A stretch of DNA of 64,000 nucleotides from Xanthostigma xanthostigma. Its lineage: Eukaryota > Arthropoda > Insecta > Raphidioptera > Raphidiidae. The notes under the pieces are model-generated. The model was given only the letters and a program-made list of their open reading frames with translations, made no database searches and had not been told where the DNA came from. The stretch's first letter is position 1; every line of letters begins with the position of its first letter. This document shows, one piece after another, positions 53,066-63,609 of this stretch. Location: contig OY754465.1 of the NCBI GenBank assembly GCA_963575645.1, positions 3,348,001-3,412,000 on the forward strand, in the 5' to 3' direction. The position numbers and the translations under genes were made by a program.

Positions 53066-54617
53066 AGATAGATAGATAGATAGATATATATTTTTTCGCG
53101 TAGCCACAAGGGAAGCGAACGTCAAAAACAATACAATATTGTATAAAATAAAATACATGATTATAACTAATTAAAAAGCGTCGTCATATGGGCAAGCATT
53201 TATTAAATAGTGTTTTAAACGTTTTTTGAAAATTTTAATATTTGGGCTGTCCTTAATGAAAACAGGGAGTTTGTTATAAAAATAACTACCCTTATTAATT
53301 GCGCTGTTATCTGATCGAGCAGTTCTGCAACGTTCTAGATGGATGTTATTTTGAGCACGAGTGTTGTAATTGTGTACATCAGAATTTAGTTTCAGACTGT
53401 TTATTTTATTTTTAACGTTGATAATTAATTGAAATATGTAAATTGCATAAAAAGTTAAGATACACTTTTCAGCAAACACTTGCCTACAAGACTGTCTTGC
53501 GTTAAGCTTAAAAATAAGTCTTATTATCCTTTTTTGCGCCCTGAATACTCTGACGCATTCCGTTGAATGTCCCCAAAGAACTACACAATACGACATAGCA
53601 CTATAAGCAAAGGAATAATATATTGACAAAAGAGTGTCGATAGTATAATTTTCTCTTAATGTTCTTATGTAATAGTATGTCAAATTAAGTTTCCTGCACA
53701 CCGCATTTACTTGACTGAACCATTTTAGATCACTGTCAACCAAAATACCTAAGAATTTAGATGTGTTAACTTTGTTAATTTGCATATTTCTAAATTGTAA
53801 GTTAACATTATAAATATGCGTAGGCCTGTCAAAAATCATAAAGTTTGTTTTGTCGAGATTGACAATTAATTGGTTCATTTGACACCAGTGAGAAAATTGA
53901 AGCAGAACTCTTTCCAAACAATCGTATAGTTCGTCAACAGTTTTAGCAGTTATTATGACTGACGTGTCATCAGCGTACATTATAATCTCGCCTTCCGATA
54001 TATAATTAGATAAGTCATTTATAAAAATTAAAAATAGAATCGGACCAAGATTACTTCCTTGGGGCACGCCAACTGGAATTTCATAATTGTCAGATTTGCA
54101 ACTATTGATGCTGATGGTCATGTTACGATTTGCCAAATAAGATTGAAACCAATTCAGACATATGCCTCTTATTCCAAAGTTATACATCTTTTTTAACAGA
54201 AACGTATGGTTCACTGTGTCGAATGCAGATGATAGATCAAACATAAGAACAGATACATGGAAGCCCTGGTCTAACTTTTTCAAAACATATTCTGAAAACT
54301 GTATGCAGGCCGTACAAGTAGAGCGACTAGGTCGGAATCCATGCTGACATTCACTTAGAAGGTTATTTTTTTCCAGAAAATTAATTAATCTGTTGTACGT
54401 CGCACTTTCAAATATTTTAGCAAGAGTAGAAATCAGAGAAATGGGCCTATATATATCCCTTTGATCATTCTTTTTGTAGATTGGACAGACAAGCGTGTTT
54501 TTCAGAGCATCAGGATAGCAACCTTGAATGTAAGACATATTTAAAATATAAACAAATACATGAGCAACATTTTTTATCACGTGTTTTAACACTAAACTAG
54601 GGACTTCGTCATCTGAA
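53066..54617 (-). mobile_element. 5'-truncated non-LTR retrotransposon inserted in the hAT MITE
   Basis: Comparison with 56510-57125 defines the insert. Read on the minus strand, it starts inside the reverse transcriptase domain at about 54616, runs through the stop at 53171, about 85 bases of 3' UTR, and ends in a (CTAT)n tail at 53066-53086. 5' truncation and a short simple-repeat tail fit CR1/L2/jockey-group retrotransposition. About seven bases of the MITE (AGATCAA region) are missing at the junction and no target duplication is visible. Confidence 0.8.
53171..54616 (-). CDS. Reverse transcriptase, 5'-truncated (CR1/jockey-type non-LTR)
   Basis: The open frame begins at the truncation point with SDDEVPSLVLK and runs to the stop. 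Counting from the GTG codon at 54592, RPISL is at 49-53, FDLSSAFDTVNH at 118-129 (catalytic Asp 119), GVPQGS at 175-180 and the catalytic YADD box at 206-209; KFLGILVDSDLKW follows at about 250. The C-terminal thumb/tail with YNTRAQNN and FYNKLP fits the CR1/L2/Crack-like groups. The endonuclease domain and first ORF are gone. No stop or frameshift interrupts it, so insertion is recent. There is no promoter or start of its own, so activity is unlikely. Confidence 0.85.
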   Translation of the reverse strand, partial: SDDEVPSLVLKHVIKNVAHVFVYILNMSYIQGCYPDALKNTLVCPIYKKNDQRDIYRPISLISTLAKIFESATYNRLINFLEKNNLLSECQHGFRPSRSTCTACIQFSEYVLKKLDQGFHVSVLMFDLSSAFDTVNHTFLLKKMYNFGIRGICLNWFQSYLANRNMTISINSCKSDNYEIPVGVPQGSNLGPILFLIFINDLSNYISEGEIIMYADDTSVIITAKTVDELYDCLERVLLQFSHWCQMNQLIVNLDKTNFMIFDRPTHIYNVNLQFRNMQINKVNTSKFLGILVDSDLKWFSQVNAVCRKLNLTYYYIRTLRENYTIDTLLSIYYSFAYSAMSYCVVLWGHSTECVRVFRAQKRIIRLIFKLNARQSCRQVFAEKCILTFYAIYIFQLIINVKNKINSLKLNSDVHNYNTRAQNNIHLERCRTARSDNSAINKGSYFYNKLPVFIKDSPNIKIFKKRLKHYLINACPYDDAF

Positions 54618-54856
54618 TCATATTAAAATCAGCTCAGAGCTGAGTGTGTGTATTGTGCTGTGCATTATGCAATGCTACATGACTCCTAAGCATATATGAT
54701 GACAGTTCACACCTTTGCAGTCTGCTCTCTTGTGTAGTGCGTACTGTCTAGTGTCGCTCCTTTGAACGACTCGCTCTGAGCGACTCTTTTTAGTGATCGG
54801 AGCGCACGGAGCCAGCTTCCAATAAAGAGTCATGTGGACACATCACCAATAGATAT

Positions 54857-55330
54857 TGATAAAAGGGAACATGTTGTGTCATTATCCACTATCCAGTTAT
54901 CTGAACATTAAAGTCAGTATTCAACACTCCATATGTTGCCTTTTGGGAACATGTCCGACGGCTGGCACAAGGCGTCGATGGGTCGCTACTAGTGCAAGGA
55001 ATTATTTTACTGACAGCCAGAAGTTTGTCTGACGATGTTAATGTATTAGGGTTTGGTTAATCAATATCTCAAGTCATAAATTTTTAATCTATCCAATTAA
55101 TAAATTCTTTCCGAACAGCGAGTTTTTATAACCTCGTCACGTGTTTTCTAGCAAAATTTATGCAGTCCGAAGAGCGATCATTCGGGATAATAAGTCCTTA
55201 TTCACATCAATAACTCTTTGGGATGTGTATTTAACTTTGTGTATACTCGAATTTTATTTGACAATCAACACACAAATTAATTATTTGTTGACAATTTTTA
55301 AGCTATTGCATAGCTTCTATCGCGAGCTTT
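54857..55330 (+). other. Non-coding stretch
   Basis: No feature supported. Confidence 0.35.
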
Positions 55331-55640
55331 GAGCGCGGCGACCGAATCAAGAAATTCCGTAACGAAAATAAACCTAACACCCCCCACTCCGACCGGCACA
55401 GCGGTGTGGCGTTGAAAGCCGTGCATCGTCTAACGTCGTTTCAGTTCGGCAGACTTCGGCACGGTGTTTATGTGCGTGCGACTAGACGTAATATGCGTGT
55501 AGACTAGCTGCTAACTGCTCATAACTGATTCTATCTTTATTTGTGTATAAAGTGTTTTAAACATGAATAAACAAAGTGCATTTATTAATGAAGAAAGTGA
55601 TTAAAAAATAGTGAAAGAAAATGAGTGGGTACTCTATATA
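55331..55640 (+). other. CpG-rich island, possible promoter or first exon
   Basis: 55331-55500 is unusually rich in G+C and CpG for this window (GAGCGCGGCGACCG, CCGACCGGCACAGCG). It contains TCAGTTCGG, like an arthropod initiator. A short ATG frame, 13 codons (MNKQSAFINEESD), lies at 55563. No splice partner or protein domain was identified, so gene status is undecided. Confidence 0.3.
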
Positions 55641-56509
55641 CATACATTTTATTATTATCACAAATGAAGTATTTTTTTTAATTTTTTTTTAATTTATATA
55701 TAATACTGCTATAAAAATAACCTAAATTGTTTAGGTTATGTGCAGAGAAAGCATATATGATATTATATCTATATAAATGTACATCGCGCGAAATTCTATG
55801 ATCAAACTCTTAATATCGTTCTTTTTGTTCAAATTTTTTGAATGAATAATTGTTTTGGTGTGTAATTACACTATTTATACCTTATTATTTATACCTAGCT
55901 ATTTTCGTTTTATAGAGAAGAAAAACTTAAAGACCTAAAAAGAATATGCAATAGCTTTACCGCGGCAGTCCCCGAGTGCCACACGTATTTTTTTTGTGGC
56001 TTTTATGCTCGGATATTGTTTTTTGGAGGAAAAAAACATTTTTTTGTCTGAACGTTTCTTCAATTCGGGGCGTAGTTTTTTACCAAAACGCTTATTAAAA
56101 TAAGTCATCAGTAGCGATTTGCAAAAAAACTACTATCCAAATTAAAAAAAATCAGACAAAAGATGTCCATTTTTACATTAAAAAAACAATCCGATGATAA
56201 AGAATGGAGGTTCCCATTTAAAAAACAAGTCACCCCCTCCTCTGCTAAGGGGTGAGGTGGGTATTGTGTCCAAACGGATCCCCCTCGAAACCCAACAACT
56301 TTTTTTTTATTCAACCCGTTATTTTTTAAAGAAAAGCGTCCAAAGTTTTCAAAAAAACACCCAATAATTACTATATGAAGCATTGACTATTAACTCAATA
56401 TGCGGTAAGCGGTCATAAAGCGTATCGCCAATCAGAACTAACGAGCTCTTAAAAAAAGACAAAAGTATATGTTTGCACTCTAATGGTTCGATTGCGATTT
56501 TATTCCTAT
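55641..56509 (+). other. Non-coding stretch
   Basis: No repeat boundary recognised. The minus frame at 56108-56383 has no domain. Confidence 0.35.
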
Positions 56510-57125
56510 TAGTGATGTGTCCCTCCTAAGCGAGTCGTTCATAATGAACGACTCTTTCTCGGAGCGGAGCGAATCGCTCTTTTTTTTGTGAATGACTCAC
56601 TCCAAACGCCATTGCTCTGTGCTGAGCTGTTCTGTACTGTTGCATTCGCACATTTACAGAGCGTACATAGCACAGGCCACAGAGGCACTAGTGAATTTTG
56701 CACGTACGGAGTTATCTTTGCTGAGTCATTTAATGTTGAATGACACACTGTAAGTGCAATAGTACTAAGCTTAACAGTGACTTAAACCATTCACATTGAC
56801 GTCGTTGACAAATATATAATATTGTAGGTAACAATAAACATTATTTTTGTTAAGCTTTTATTATACTTTATAGTTTATCCGAAATGCGAATAATATAAGA
56901 TCAAAATCATATTAAAATGAGCTCAGAGCTGAGTGTGTGTATTGTGCTGTGCAATGCTTCGTGACTCCTGAGCATACATACCTCTGCAGTCTGCACACTT
57001 GTGTACTGGCGTAGTGCGTACTGTCTAGTGTCGTTCCTTTGAACGACTCGCTCTGAGCGACTTTTTTTAGTGAGCGGAACGCATGGAGCCAGCTCCCAAT
57101 AAAGAGTCATGTGGACACATCACTA
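56510..57125. mobile_element. Non-autonomous hAT MITE (T1), copy 3, intact
   Basis: Left TAGTGATGTGTCCCTCCTAA, right TCATGTGGACACATCACTA, with a perfect 8-bp duplication ATTCCTAT (56502-56509 and 57126-57133). Subterminal GAGCGAGTCGTTC and AACGACTCGCTC are inverted. 616 bases, no transposase; the frames at 56539-57110 belong to the repeat. Confidence 0.92.
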
Positions 57126-57133
57126 ATTCCTAT

Positions 57134-57524
57134 ACTCGGTATATAGCAAAAATATAATTATGGACCCACCTCGCGGCTTGCTCTTGAGATTTTTAAATTG
57201 TGTCGTAACAATGTTCTGTATCTGTTCGGTAAATAAGTTGGAGACGTTGGAGTTGCGGTGGAAGACGGTTAGTTCGGCAGTGAAGTAGAGAGAATACGCG
57301 GTGCCAATTCCATCTTCTCATCAACGTAATCTGCCGTTCGTATTAGCCATGCACAATTCATTCGCCCTTCTGACACATATATATATTCTGACACTCGGCA
57401 AATGTACCGAGACGCATAGCTAAGGATGGGCGAACTACCCACCTTGCACAAAAAAACGTCGGTTTTAAGCAATATTAAATGTTAATGTAGTTCAGTCTCA
57501 GATTTGAGTATTTGACTAAAAAAA
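57134..57524 (+). other. Non-coding stretch
   Basis: No feature supported. Confidence 0.35.
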
Positions 57525-57642
57525 AACTTTTAAAAAAATTAAACCACCTTCAAAAAAGGGTCACCAAAAAGCGAAAAAATCGAAACTTTGTTATTTGACG
57601 CTTTTTAATCACCCTTTTTGAAGGAGGCTCAATTTTTTAAGT
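57525..57642. repeat. Hairpin
   Basis: TTAAAAAAATTAAACCACCT, TCAAAAAAGGGTCACCAAAA and AGCGAAAA pair imperfectly with TTTGACGCTTTTTAATCACC and CTTTTTGAAGGAGGCTCAAT. Arms about 48 bases. Confidence 0.65.
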
Positions 57643-57719
57643 GTTTTTATTTTTGACTTTTTGGTGGCTTTGCACGTTATTAATCGCCTTTCTTAATATT
57701 TTGAAACTAAACTAGAAAT

Positions 57720-58290
57720 AAAAAAAAACTGTTTGGGCATACTCTGTTGCACGAAATTTATGTAAAATTTTCTCCTCTTTCATTTAAAACAGGTTTCGAA
57801 CCGATCTGATTTAAATTGAGCGAGTTATAGGCAAAAAACTTTGTTTTTTCCTTATTGCTCCTCTCTGGGGTCAAAATTCAAAAATTACGCGGAGACGAAT
57901 CGAACAAAAAAAATTGCACTCCGGGAGTGCCGGCAGAAGTGAAAACTTGAATATTAACGTCTTAATATTTTGCATTTAGAAGCATTGTTTATTTATTGGC
58001 AACACTTGTAAATAAAATGGTTTGAATCATAGATTGCATTTTTATGTACGATATTTCAACGCTAGATGTCTAACGTTGTATAAATAAAAGTTTTCGTCTT
58101 ACGAATTTTCGATCACGTCACGTGTCCTGACGCGAGTTTAACATTTTTTATCCATTACAAAAAAAGTGTACAACGCCGCTAAAGAAGTTTTCACTTCAAA
58201 AAGTTTTTTAAAATCGGTTAAGGCGTTTGGGCTGTACGCGTGACACAAAAAAGCGTGACACACAGATTCACAGACAAACTGAGCTTCCAG
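57720..58290. repeat. Repeat shared with 8852-9189, interrupted by R3
   Basis: 57722-57915 and 58195-58275 match 8852-9060 and 9061-9135 (AAACTGTTTGGGCATACTCT; TTAAAATCGGTTAAGGCGTT). Between them lies R3 (57917-58202), so R3 inserted after AACAAAAAAA. Confidence 0.65.
57917..58202. repeat. Dispersed repeat R3, copy 2
   Basis: TTGCACTCCGGGAGTGCCGG through ACGTGTCCTGACGCGAGTTT to GAAGTTTTCACTTCAAAAAG, as at 38796-39068. Here ATTTTGCATTTAGAAGCATT lies in the middle, which copy 1 lacks. Confidence 0.65.
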
Positions 58291-58749
58291 CTAAAGCTTG
58301 GGCCGCGCCTAAAAACTGGTGACCTAAAAAAGGTTGAAGACCCATGCTGTATAGTTTACACATCCCTGTTTCAGTAGGAGGCGAGTATCTTGGATAAATT
58401 ATTCTTCAGGCAACCCATCAACGGACATTTAAATATCATTTTGTAACGCTTACGTCTTGTAGGTACATATACCGACTCACTGACTACGAGGTCTGAAATA
58501 AAAGTAATGAGCCTGATTCACGGGAGCCAGCTACATTTGGCAGTCCAATTTTCCCTCAAAAGAACGACTCTTAATTTTTAAACGTCAAAATTTTGTTTCG
58601 ATCCGATTAGCCGTTTCACATGTATCGTATAAAACAAACATACTTTTTCCAAAAAGATGTTTTATGGACTTGGGAGATCTCAAAACGAAAAATATTGTAA
58701 AATTTTGAAATGTGAATTTCGACTTTAATTAGTATACTATTCCCCACTA
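58291..58749 (+). other. Non-coding stretch, last part R2-like
   Basis: 58600-58745 carries an inverted partial R2 block (GGACTTGGGAGATCTCAAAA, TATTGTAAAATTTTGAAATG). Nothing else seen. Confidence 0.4.
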
Positions 58750-59528
58750 GTAGCGTTGGAATGGTAACATTGAAAAAAAAATCCAGCCAATTGGGCGACG
58801 AGGCCATTCCAACTTCAAAAATGTAGACATTTGATATTAATAAAGAAAATAAAATTTCTGATATCGCGTGAGGTGACGCGGGTAATGGCTAGTGTTCAAT
58901 ATGATATCTGCTATTCGTTGCCATGGTTACCTACATAATATGTTCCACGTCATGTAAAAATTAATCAAAGCATGCTTAACTAGTTTATTTCTGACAGATC
59001 CATTAAAACTAAAGAGCGGCTGATTTTTTTTTTATTTTTTCAAAATATTTCCGAACCTATAAAGCTTAGAAAAAAACATTTTTTTATCGAAACTTTCTTG
59101 AAAAAATAAATAGAATAATAAACAGGAAATCCTTATTCATTTATAAAATTTGGAACTTATTGTAACATGTTTTGAGGAAATAAAATAAATAAATAAATAA
59201 ATAAAAATAAAAAAAATAAATAAACCGTTATGAAAAATATACCATTATTACATAAAAAACTCCGTTATAGTTTATATCTCTTCTGCGCATGCACCGATTT
59301 TCCCCAAAAAAACAATAGGTCTCGTCATATTTGCATACCAAACATCCTCCCAAAATTTGGTTTCAATCCGCTCATCCGTTTGACCTGTATCGTGTTCACA
59401 GACTAACAGACGCACAGAGTTTTTTCAAAAATATGTTTTAATTGGATTCAAGGAACCTCAAAACGGAAAGATATTGTAAAATTTTTGAAAAGAGATTTTT
59501 GACCTAAACTAGTACCATTCCCCACTTG
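58750..59528 (-). repeat. R2 repeat, long copy
   Basis: AATCCAGCCAATTGGGCGAC, GATATCGCGTGAGGTGACGC, GCGCATGCACCGATTTTCCC, CCCAAAATTTGGTTTCAATC, CGCTCATCCGTTTGACCTGT and ACTAGTACCATTCCCCACTT, the inverse order of 28446-29112. An AAAT-rich microsatellite (59178-59224) is inserted. It directly abuts the R1 copy at 59533. Confidence 0.65.
59178..59224. repeat. (AAAT)n microsatellite
   Basis: AAATAAATAAATAAATAAAT with interruptions (AAAATAAAAAA) within R2. Confidence 0.75.
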
Positions 59529-59532
59529 TTAA

Positions 59533-59956
59533 TAAAAAATTGGTTGTCTGTAAAGTCGGTTTACGGACGATAGTTTTACGTGATAACGTATTCCGCTCGA
59601 ATATCATATTTAATAATACATAACCTAAATTTTAGTAGCTGTCAAACTATATTTTTACCGACTAATAATTTGATCAACCAAAGCAAAATACATATTTTTA
59701 AGCAATTATAAAAGACATTTAAAAGAATGTATATATATTATATATTTGTTAAAAAACCGTATAATTTATCTGGCCATCTGTCAGATGTAGCTTTCGCTGG
59801 AACAGCCGAAAAAAATGTTGAACGCACACTACTCTCTGACGTCACGCGAGAAGAGAGAGACTATCGCTTATATCGCGCTCTCACTTGCGGAACGTTACTC
59901 TTTTTCGTGCGTGCAGCCGGTGTTTCATCAATTTATAAGACGTTATCACGTCAAAA
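59533..59956 (-). repeat. R1 repeat, medium copy
   Basis: AAAAATTGGTTGTCTGTAAA, GTTTACGGACGATAGTTTTA, ACGTGATAACGTATTCCGC at one end and TTTTTCGTGCGTGCAGCCGG, GACGTTATCACGTCAAAA at the other. The interior of about 230 bases, including TCTGACGTCACGCGAGAAG, is not in the short copies. Confidence 0.7.
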
Positions 59957-61304
59957 TCGATTGCTTGGAAAATATTTCAAATCTTAAAAGTTTATGATTT
60001 TTTCCTTTACACAATTACCTTGCTGGACACCACATTTCAACTTTCTAGGTCATTTGGAATATTAAACTTGACTCCCTTTTTCACATTTATGTTTTTGTTG
60101 GGATTACATTTATATCACACCTCGTACATACGATTTAACATGTAGATATGCATTATATAGAATATAGCAAGTTTCACCAATTACGACACTATTTGCATAG
60201 AATGATTTATTAATTAATTTATAAGGTTTGGACCGTCTTCATTTCACTGTATCGTCCCGTCAAAATTACATATTCAACGTGAAATAACAAAATGTTTCAT
60301 TTATACAGCACAAAATAAATATAGGAAAAGGGTTGAATGTCAATATTTTTTGTCGTTTCGCAGTTGGTACTGTATTAAACGTACTCAAAGGGTAAAAATT
60401 AATTTCGTTTCAAGTCGTCCATTCAAACAATATTTAAAAATGAATTGTTTGGTTATTTATTGGAAGATTGAACTTACAATTCCTGGATACTTTTATTTTT
60501 GTTTGATGATTTAAAATCAATAATAAAATTTTACTTCCAAATTTTTTTTAAAGTTGTTTTTAGAGTGACAAGTAGCTTTCAAATTTTTGTTATGAAAATT
60601 AAGAGTTTGTTGACTCAGCTAATTGAAAAACGAAAGGTATTTTTTAATTCTGCTACGACATAATATTATTTATCATAAAGGCGAACGGTAGACCTTTCAG
60701 TTCGTGAGACATAATATCGACCTGAAAATTAATCCTTACCTGTTATTATTAATTATAATAATGTGTATACTCTATCTTAATATGTTTATTATATAATGTA
60801 TTGTAACAAAACTGTTCTAGTTCGTGATGGAAAATATGTATTTACAATAGTGAAACGTTAACAAAACATAAGGAAACAAACTAAAAGTGCACTTACGTAA
60901 CAGAAACAAAACAACAAATTCTAACTAACAAAATAAAAGAATAAGTAATAAAGAATTGCAAAGTTACTATTAATGTACACTAAACACTTGTATAACTATT
61001 TACAAGAGATTATTTATGTTAAACTAGATTTATATAATTGAAATCAATGGCCTTTCAACCACTTCGCACTATTTATTTACACAGTTAATTTGTCTATTAT
61101 CTCAGCAGTTACCGCAGTACTGTTCACTGTACTGACTGTCAATTTATGTCACAACTGTTTGTCGATTATTAACTCAATGACTGTCTATCTACTGAGCTAT
61201 CGCGGTGGTTATATATATGCGCTGGATAGTTCTTTCTTTTTCTTGCATTCATTGTTGTCTGGAATTTGGCAACAAAGCTCTTTTTTACCTACGCATATAG
61301 TTAT
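59957..61304 (+). other. Long AT-rich non-coding stretch
   Basis: About 1.35 kb with no repeat boundary recognised and no credible frame. Confidence 0.4.
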
Positions 61305-61500
61305 TGTTTGAACAATCAAGCCGATTGTTGCCCCACAACAATCCTTGTATCATTGTTAGAATAACAAGCCGATTGTTGCTCCATAACTATCTGTGTTTCA
61401 TTGTTAGAACAACAAGCCGATTGTTGTACCAGACCAATCTGTGTTTCTTTGTTAGAATGACGAACCGCTTGTTGTCTGACGAAATTCTTTGTCGTCTCCT
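61305..61500. repeat. 48-bp tandem repeat, about 4 units
   Basis: ACAAGCCGATTGTTG occurs at 48-base spacing (61318, 61366, 61414, 61462 for the AAGCCG part), with ATTGTTAGAA and CTGTGTTTC between. Internal CAATCGGCTTGTT-type inverses make each unit partly self-complementary. 48 is a multiple of three, so a frame stays open, but it has no ATG. Confidence 0.8.
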
Positions 61501-62074
61501 GCTGGGGGGTCTCTGTTACAATATATACTGCATCCTAATATGTTTATTGCATAATGTGTATATTGCATAATAATATGTTTTATTATATAATATGTGTATA
61601 ATATGCAGTACGACCGTAGAGCGTATCATTTTAAGCACATAATTGTTTGTTTTCGCAATAGTAAATTATGCCTCGGGAGCTGGGCGCGCAGTGCAAGAAT
61701 ATCAAACTTTCTGCCAGTGTGGTGTATACTATTTTTCTTCATAGCTCGGTCGCAATAACTCTTATTAAATACATTAATTAATTAATTACTTATTAATTAT
61801 ATAAACAAACATAGATTAATTCCAAGCAAGTAGCTTTGAGGGTTATACGTAACCAAAGAATAATAATTCATTGAAATTTTACCGCGATTTCTGATTTCTA
61901 GGGAAACATAGTAATTACCTACCACTGGTTTCCCAATCCTTTGTTATTAATGTATTTATCGAAGAATAAAACATTTAATTTGTCCCTCGACACAAAATTC
62001 GCTCTAGTGGGGGGAAGTATCGTTCATACACACTTGTGTAAACCCTAATTTGTAATAAAGGAGATTTATAAAAT
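61501..62074 (+). other. Non-coding stretch
   Basis: No feature supported. Confidence 0.35.
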
Positions 62075-62676
62075 AAAAAATTGGTTGTCTGTAAAGTCGG
62101 CTTACGGACGATAGTTTTACGTGATAACATATTCCGTAATACGTAATTTATGTTCTATTTCTCCTATCTTCTACATATAATAATTATAATAATTCGAATC
62201 TATGATATTGCATCTTTCGCTTCAAAATTAGGTTAATTTTATTTATTAAAATTACTCACCACCTATAATAAAAATTGTTTTTTTTTAACTTTTTTTCTTT
62301 CGTATTTATTTTAAGTCTCAAAGATTAACTGTCATAATATTTTGAAAACAATTGTTTCATTGTTTATATAAAATTCCAAAACCTACTTACAATATTTAAG
62401 TATTTTCATACGTCAAAAAATTGATTTTTATAATGATAAAATTTGTATGAAAACGATTTTTTTGAGAGATGAGACCTAGCTAAAACGATTTTTTGCCCCC
62501 TAAAATCCCTTTTCAGTAAATTTCATCCAAATCGTTAGGGCCGTTTTCGAGAAAAGCACGTACAGGGTCAGGCGGAACGTTAGGAACGTTACACTTTTTC
62601 GTGCATGCAGCCGGTGTTTCATCAATTTATAAGATTGGTGATTCATCAATTTATAAGACGTTATCACGTCAAAAAA
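62075..62676 (-). repeat. R1 repeat, medium-long copy
   Basis: AAAAAATTGGTTGTCTGTAA and ACGATAGTTTTACGTGATAA at one end, GGGTCAGGCGGAACGTTAGG, two ATCAATTTATAAGA blocks and GACGTTATCACGTCAAAA at the other. TCGAATCTATGATATTGCAT next to the left end is shared (inverted) with the right part of the long copy at 2434-3384. Confidence 0.7.
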
Positions 62677-63123
62677 TAAATAAAAAAATTATTACGACCA
62701 TAAATATAACATCTCAGAAAAATGTTCCTATAAAAATATGAAAAATTATGTACCAAAATCGCGAAGCTAATATTATTGTATTAAAATCCAAGTAAGAATC
62801 AAAGCTATTGTTAATATTTTACACGAAACTTATAAGTTAATTAGTATTTTCTCATTTTTGTTTTAATGTAATTTTATTATTTTTTTAATTATAAATTCAT
62901 CATGGAAAAGATTAACCGGTTTCAGCTTCAAACTTTTGCTAGATATTATTAAAAATAAAAAAAAAAACTTATTAAATTTGCAGTATTAATAATAGAATTT
63001 GCGGAATATGAAAATATATTTATTTTTAATAACCTTTTGTTATATAACTTTTGAGATATCAAAACTCAAAAATAAGAAAGAAACTGCAGCCTTTCAAAGT
63101 TTAATTAAATTTTATTTAATTAA
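62677..63123 (+). other. AT-rich non-coding stretch
   Basis: No feature supported. Confidence 0.35.
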
Positions 63124-63288
63124 TTTAAAAGCCCGGTTTACACACGCGAAGAAATGATAGCACGAATCGGAAATGCATCCCAAATAATTCGCGGAAGACC
63201 CTTATCGCTACTACAAGCATACAACGACGCACGCATCTTTGTGTCCAAACGGGGACAACAATTTCGTGAATACTTGATAATGACATAA
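63124..63288 (+). CDS. Unrecognised short coding-like fragment
   Basis: A frame open from the stop at 63121 to TAA at 63286 encodes about 54 residues including REEMIARIGNASQIIRGRP, LSLLQAYNDARIFVSKRG and QQFREYLIM. Composition is balanced and less AT-rich than its surroundings, so it looks like real coding sequence, perhaps a terminal exon or the end of an element's gene next to the LTR at 63308. I do not recognise the family. No start codon or splice acceptor could be assigned with confidence. Confidence 0.3.
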   Translation, partial: FKSPVYTREEMIARIGNASQIIRGRPLSLLQAYNDARIFVSKRGQQFREYLIMT

Positions 63289-63307
63289 CATATATCCATA
63301 GTGACAT

Positions 63308-63609
63308 TGTAGTGGATACATCAGTAAGTAGGATATAGTTACGTATATCATTTTAAATGTAGAACTGCAAGATATGTTAAATTAAAACGGTTAGTAATAA
63401 TCGTTCTAGTCAATAACGCGACGTTTGCATTTTGAATGATATAAATATATGTGTATTTGGAAGGAAGGAAGAAGTCAGGTGGTGGACGCACGTGGCTATG
63501 CCAGCGCGAGCTGGCGTAGGTCGACGTTGGTATTGTAAATAAATGATTATTAAACCAAATTCAATAGTTTCACTAATTTAAAAGAACCTGATTAACCACC
63601 AACACTACA
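63308..63609 (+). mobile_element. Probable LTR of a retrotransposon
   Basis: TGTAGTGGATACATC at the start and CAACACTACA at the end give the TG..CA ends with a 7-bp inverted TGTAGTG/CACTACA. A TATAAATA box at 63441 and AATAAA at 63538 have LTR spacing. Directly after, TGGCGATCCTGCCAGGATT looks like a tRNA primer-binding site (starting TGG) of a Gypsy-type element. A partial second ending, TTAACCACCAGCACTACA, follows at about 63626. No second LTR or internal gene to its right is in the window. Confidence 0.5.

Larger units (their letters stand above)
52695..54848. mobile_element. hAT MITE (T1), copy 2, carrying a retrotransposon fragment
   Basis: Left TAGTGATGTATCGCTCCTGA, right GTCATGTGGACACATCACCA, and a perfect 8-bp duplication ATAGATAT (52687-52694 and 54849-54856). 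Outside 53066-54617 it matches the 616-base copy at 56510. The extra 1.55 kb is the CR1/jockey-type fragment. Confidence 0.9.

Noticed and set aside
53171-54592. Autonomous, active retrotransposon
   Set aside because: The endonuclease, first ORF and 5' UTR are missing. It starts mid-domain at the insertion border.
61305-61500. CRISPR-like or coding 48-bp repeat
   Set aside because: Whole units are repeated without distinct spacers, and the open frame lacks an ATG.
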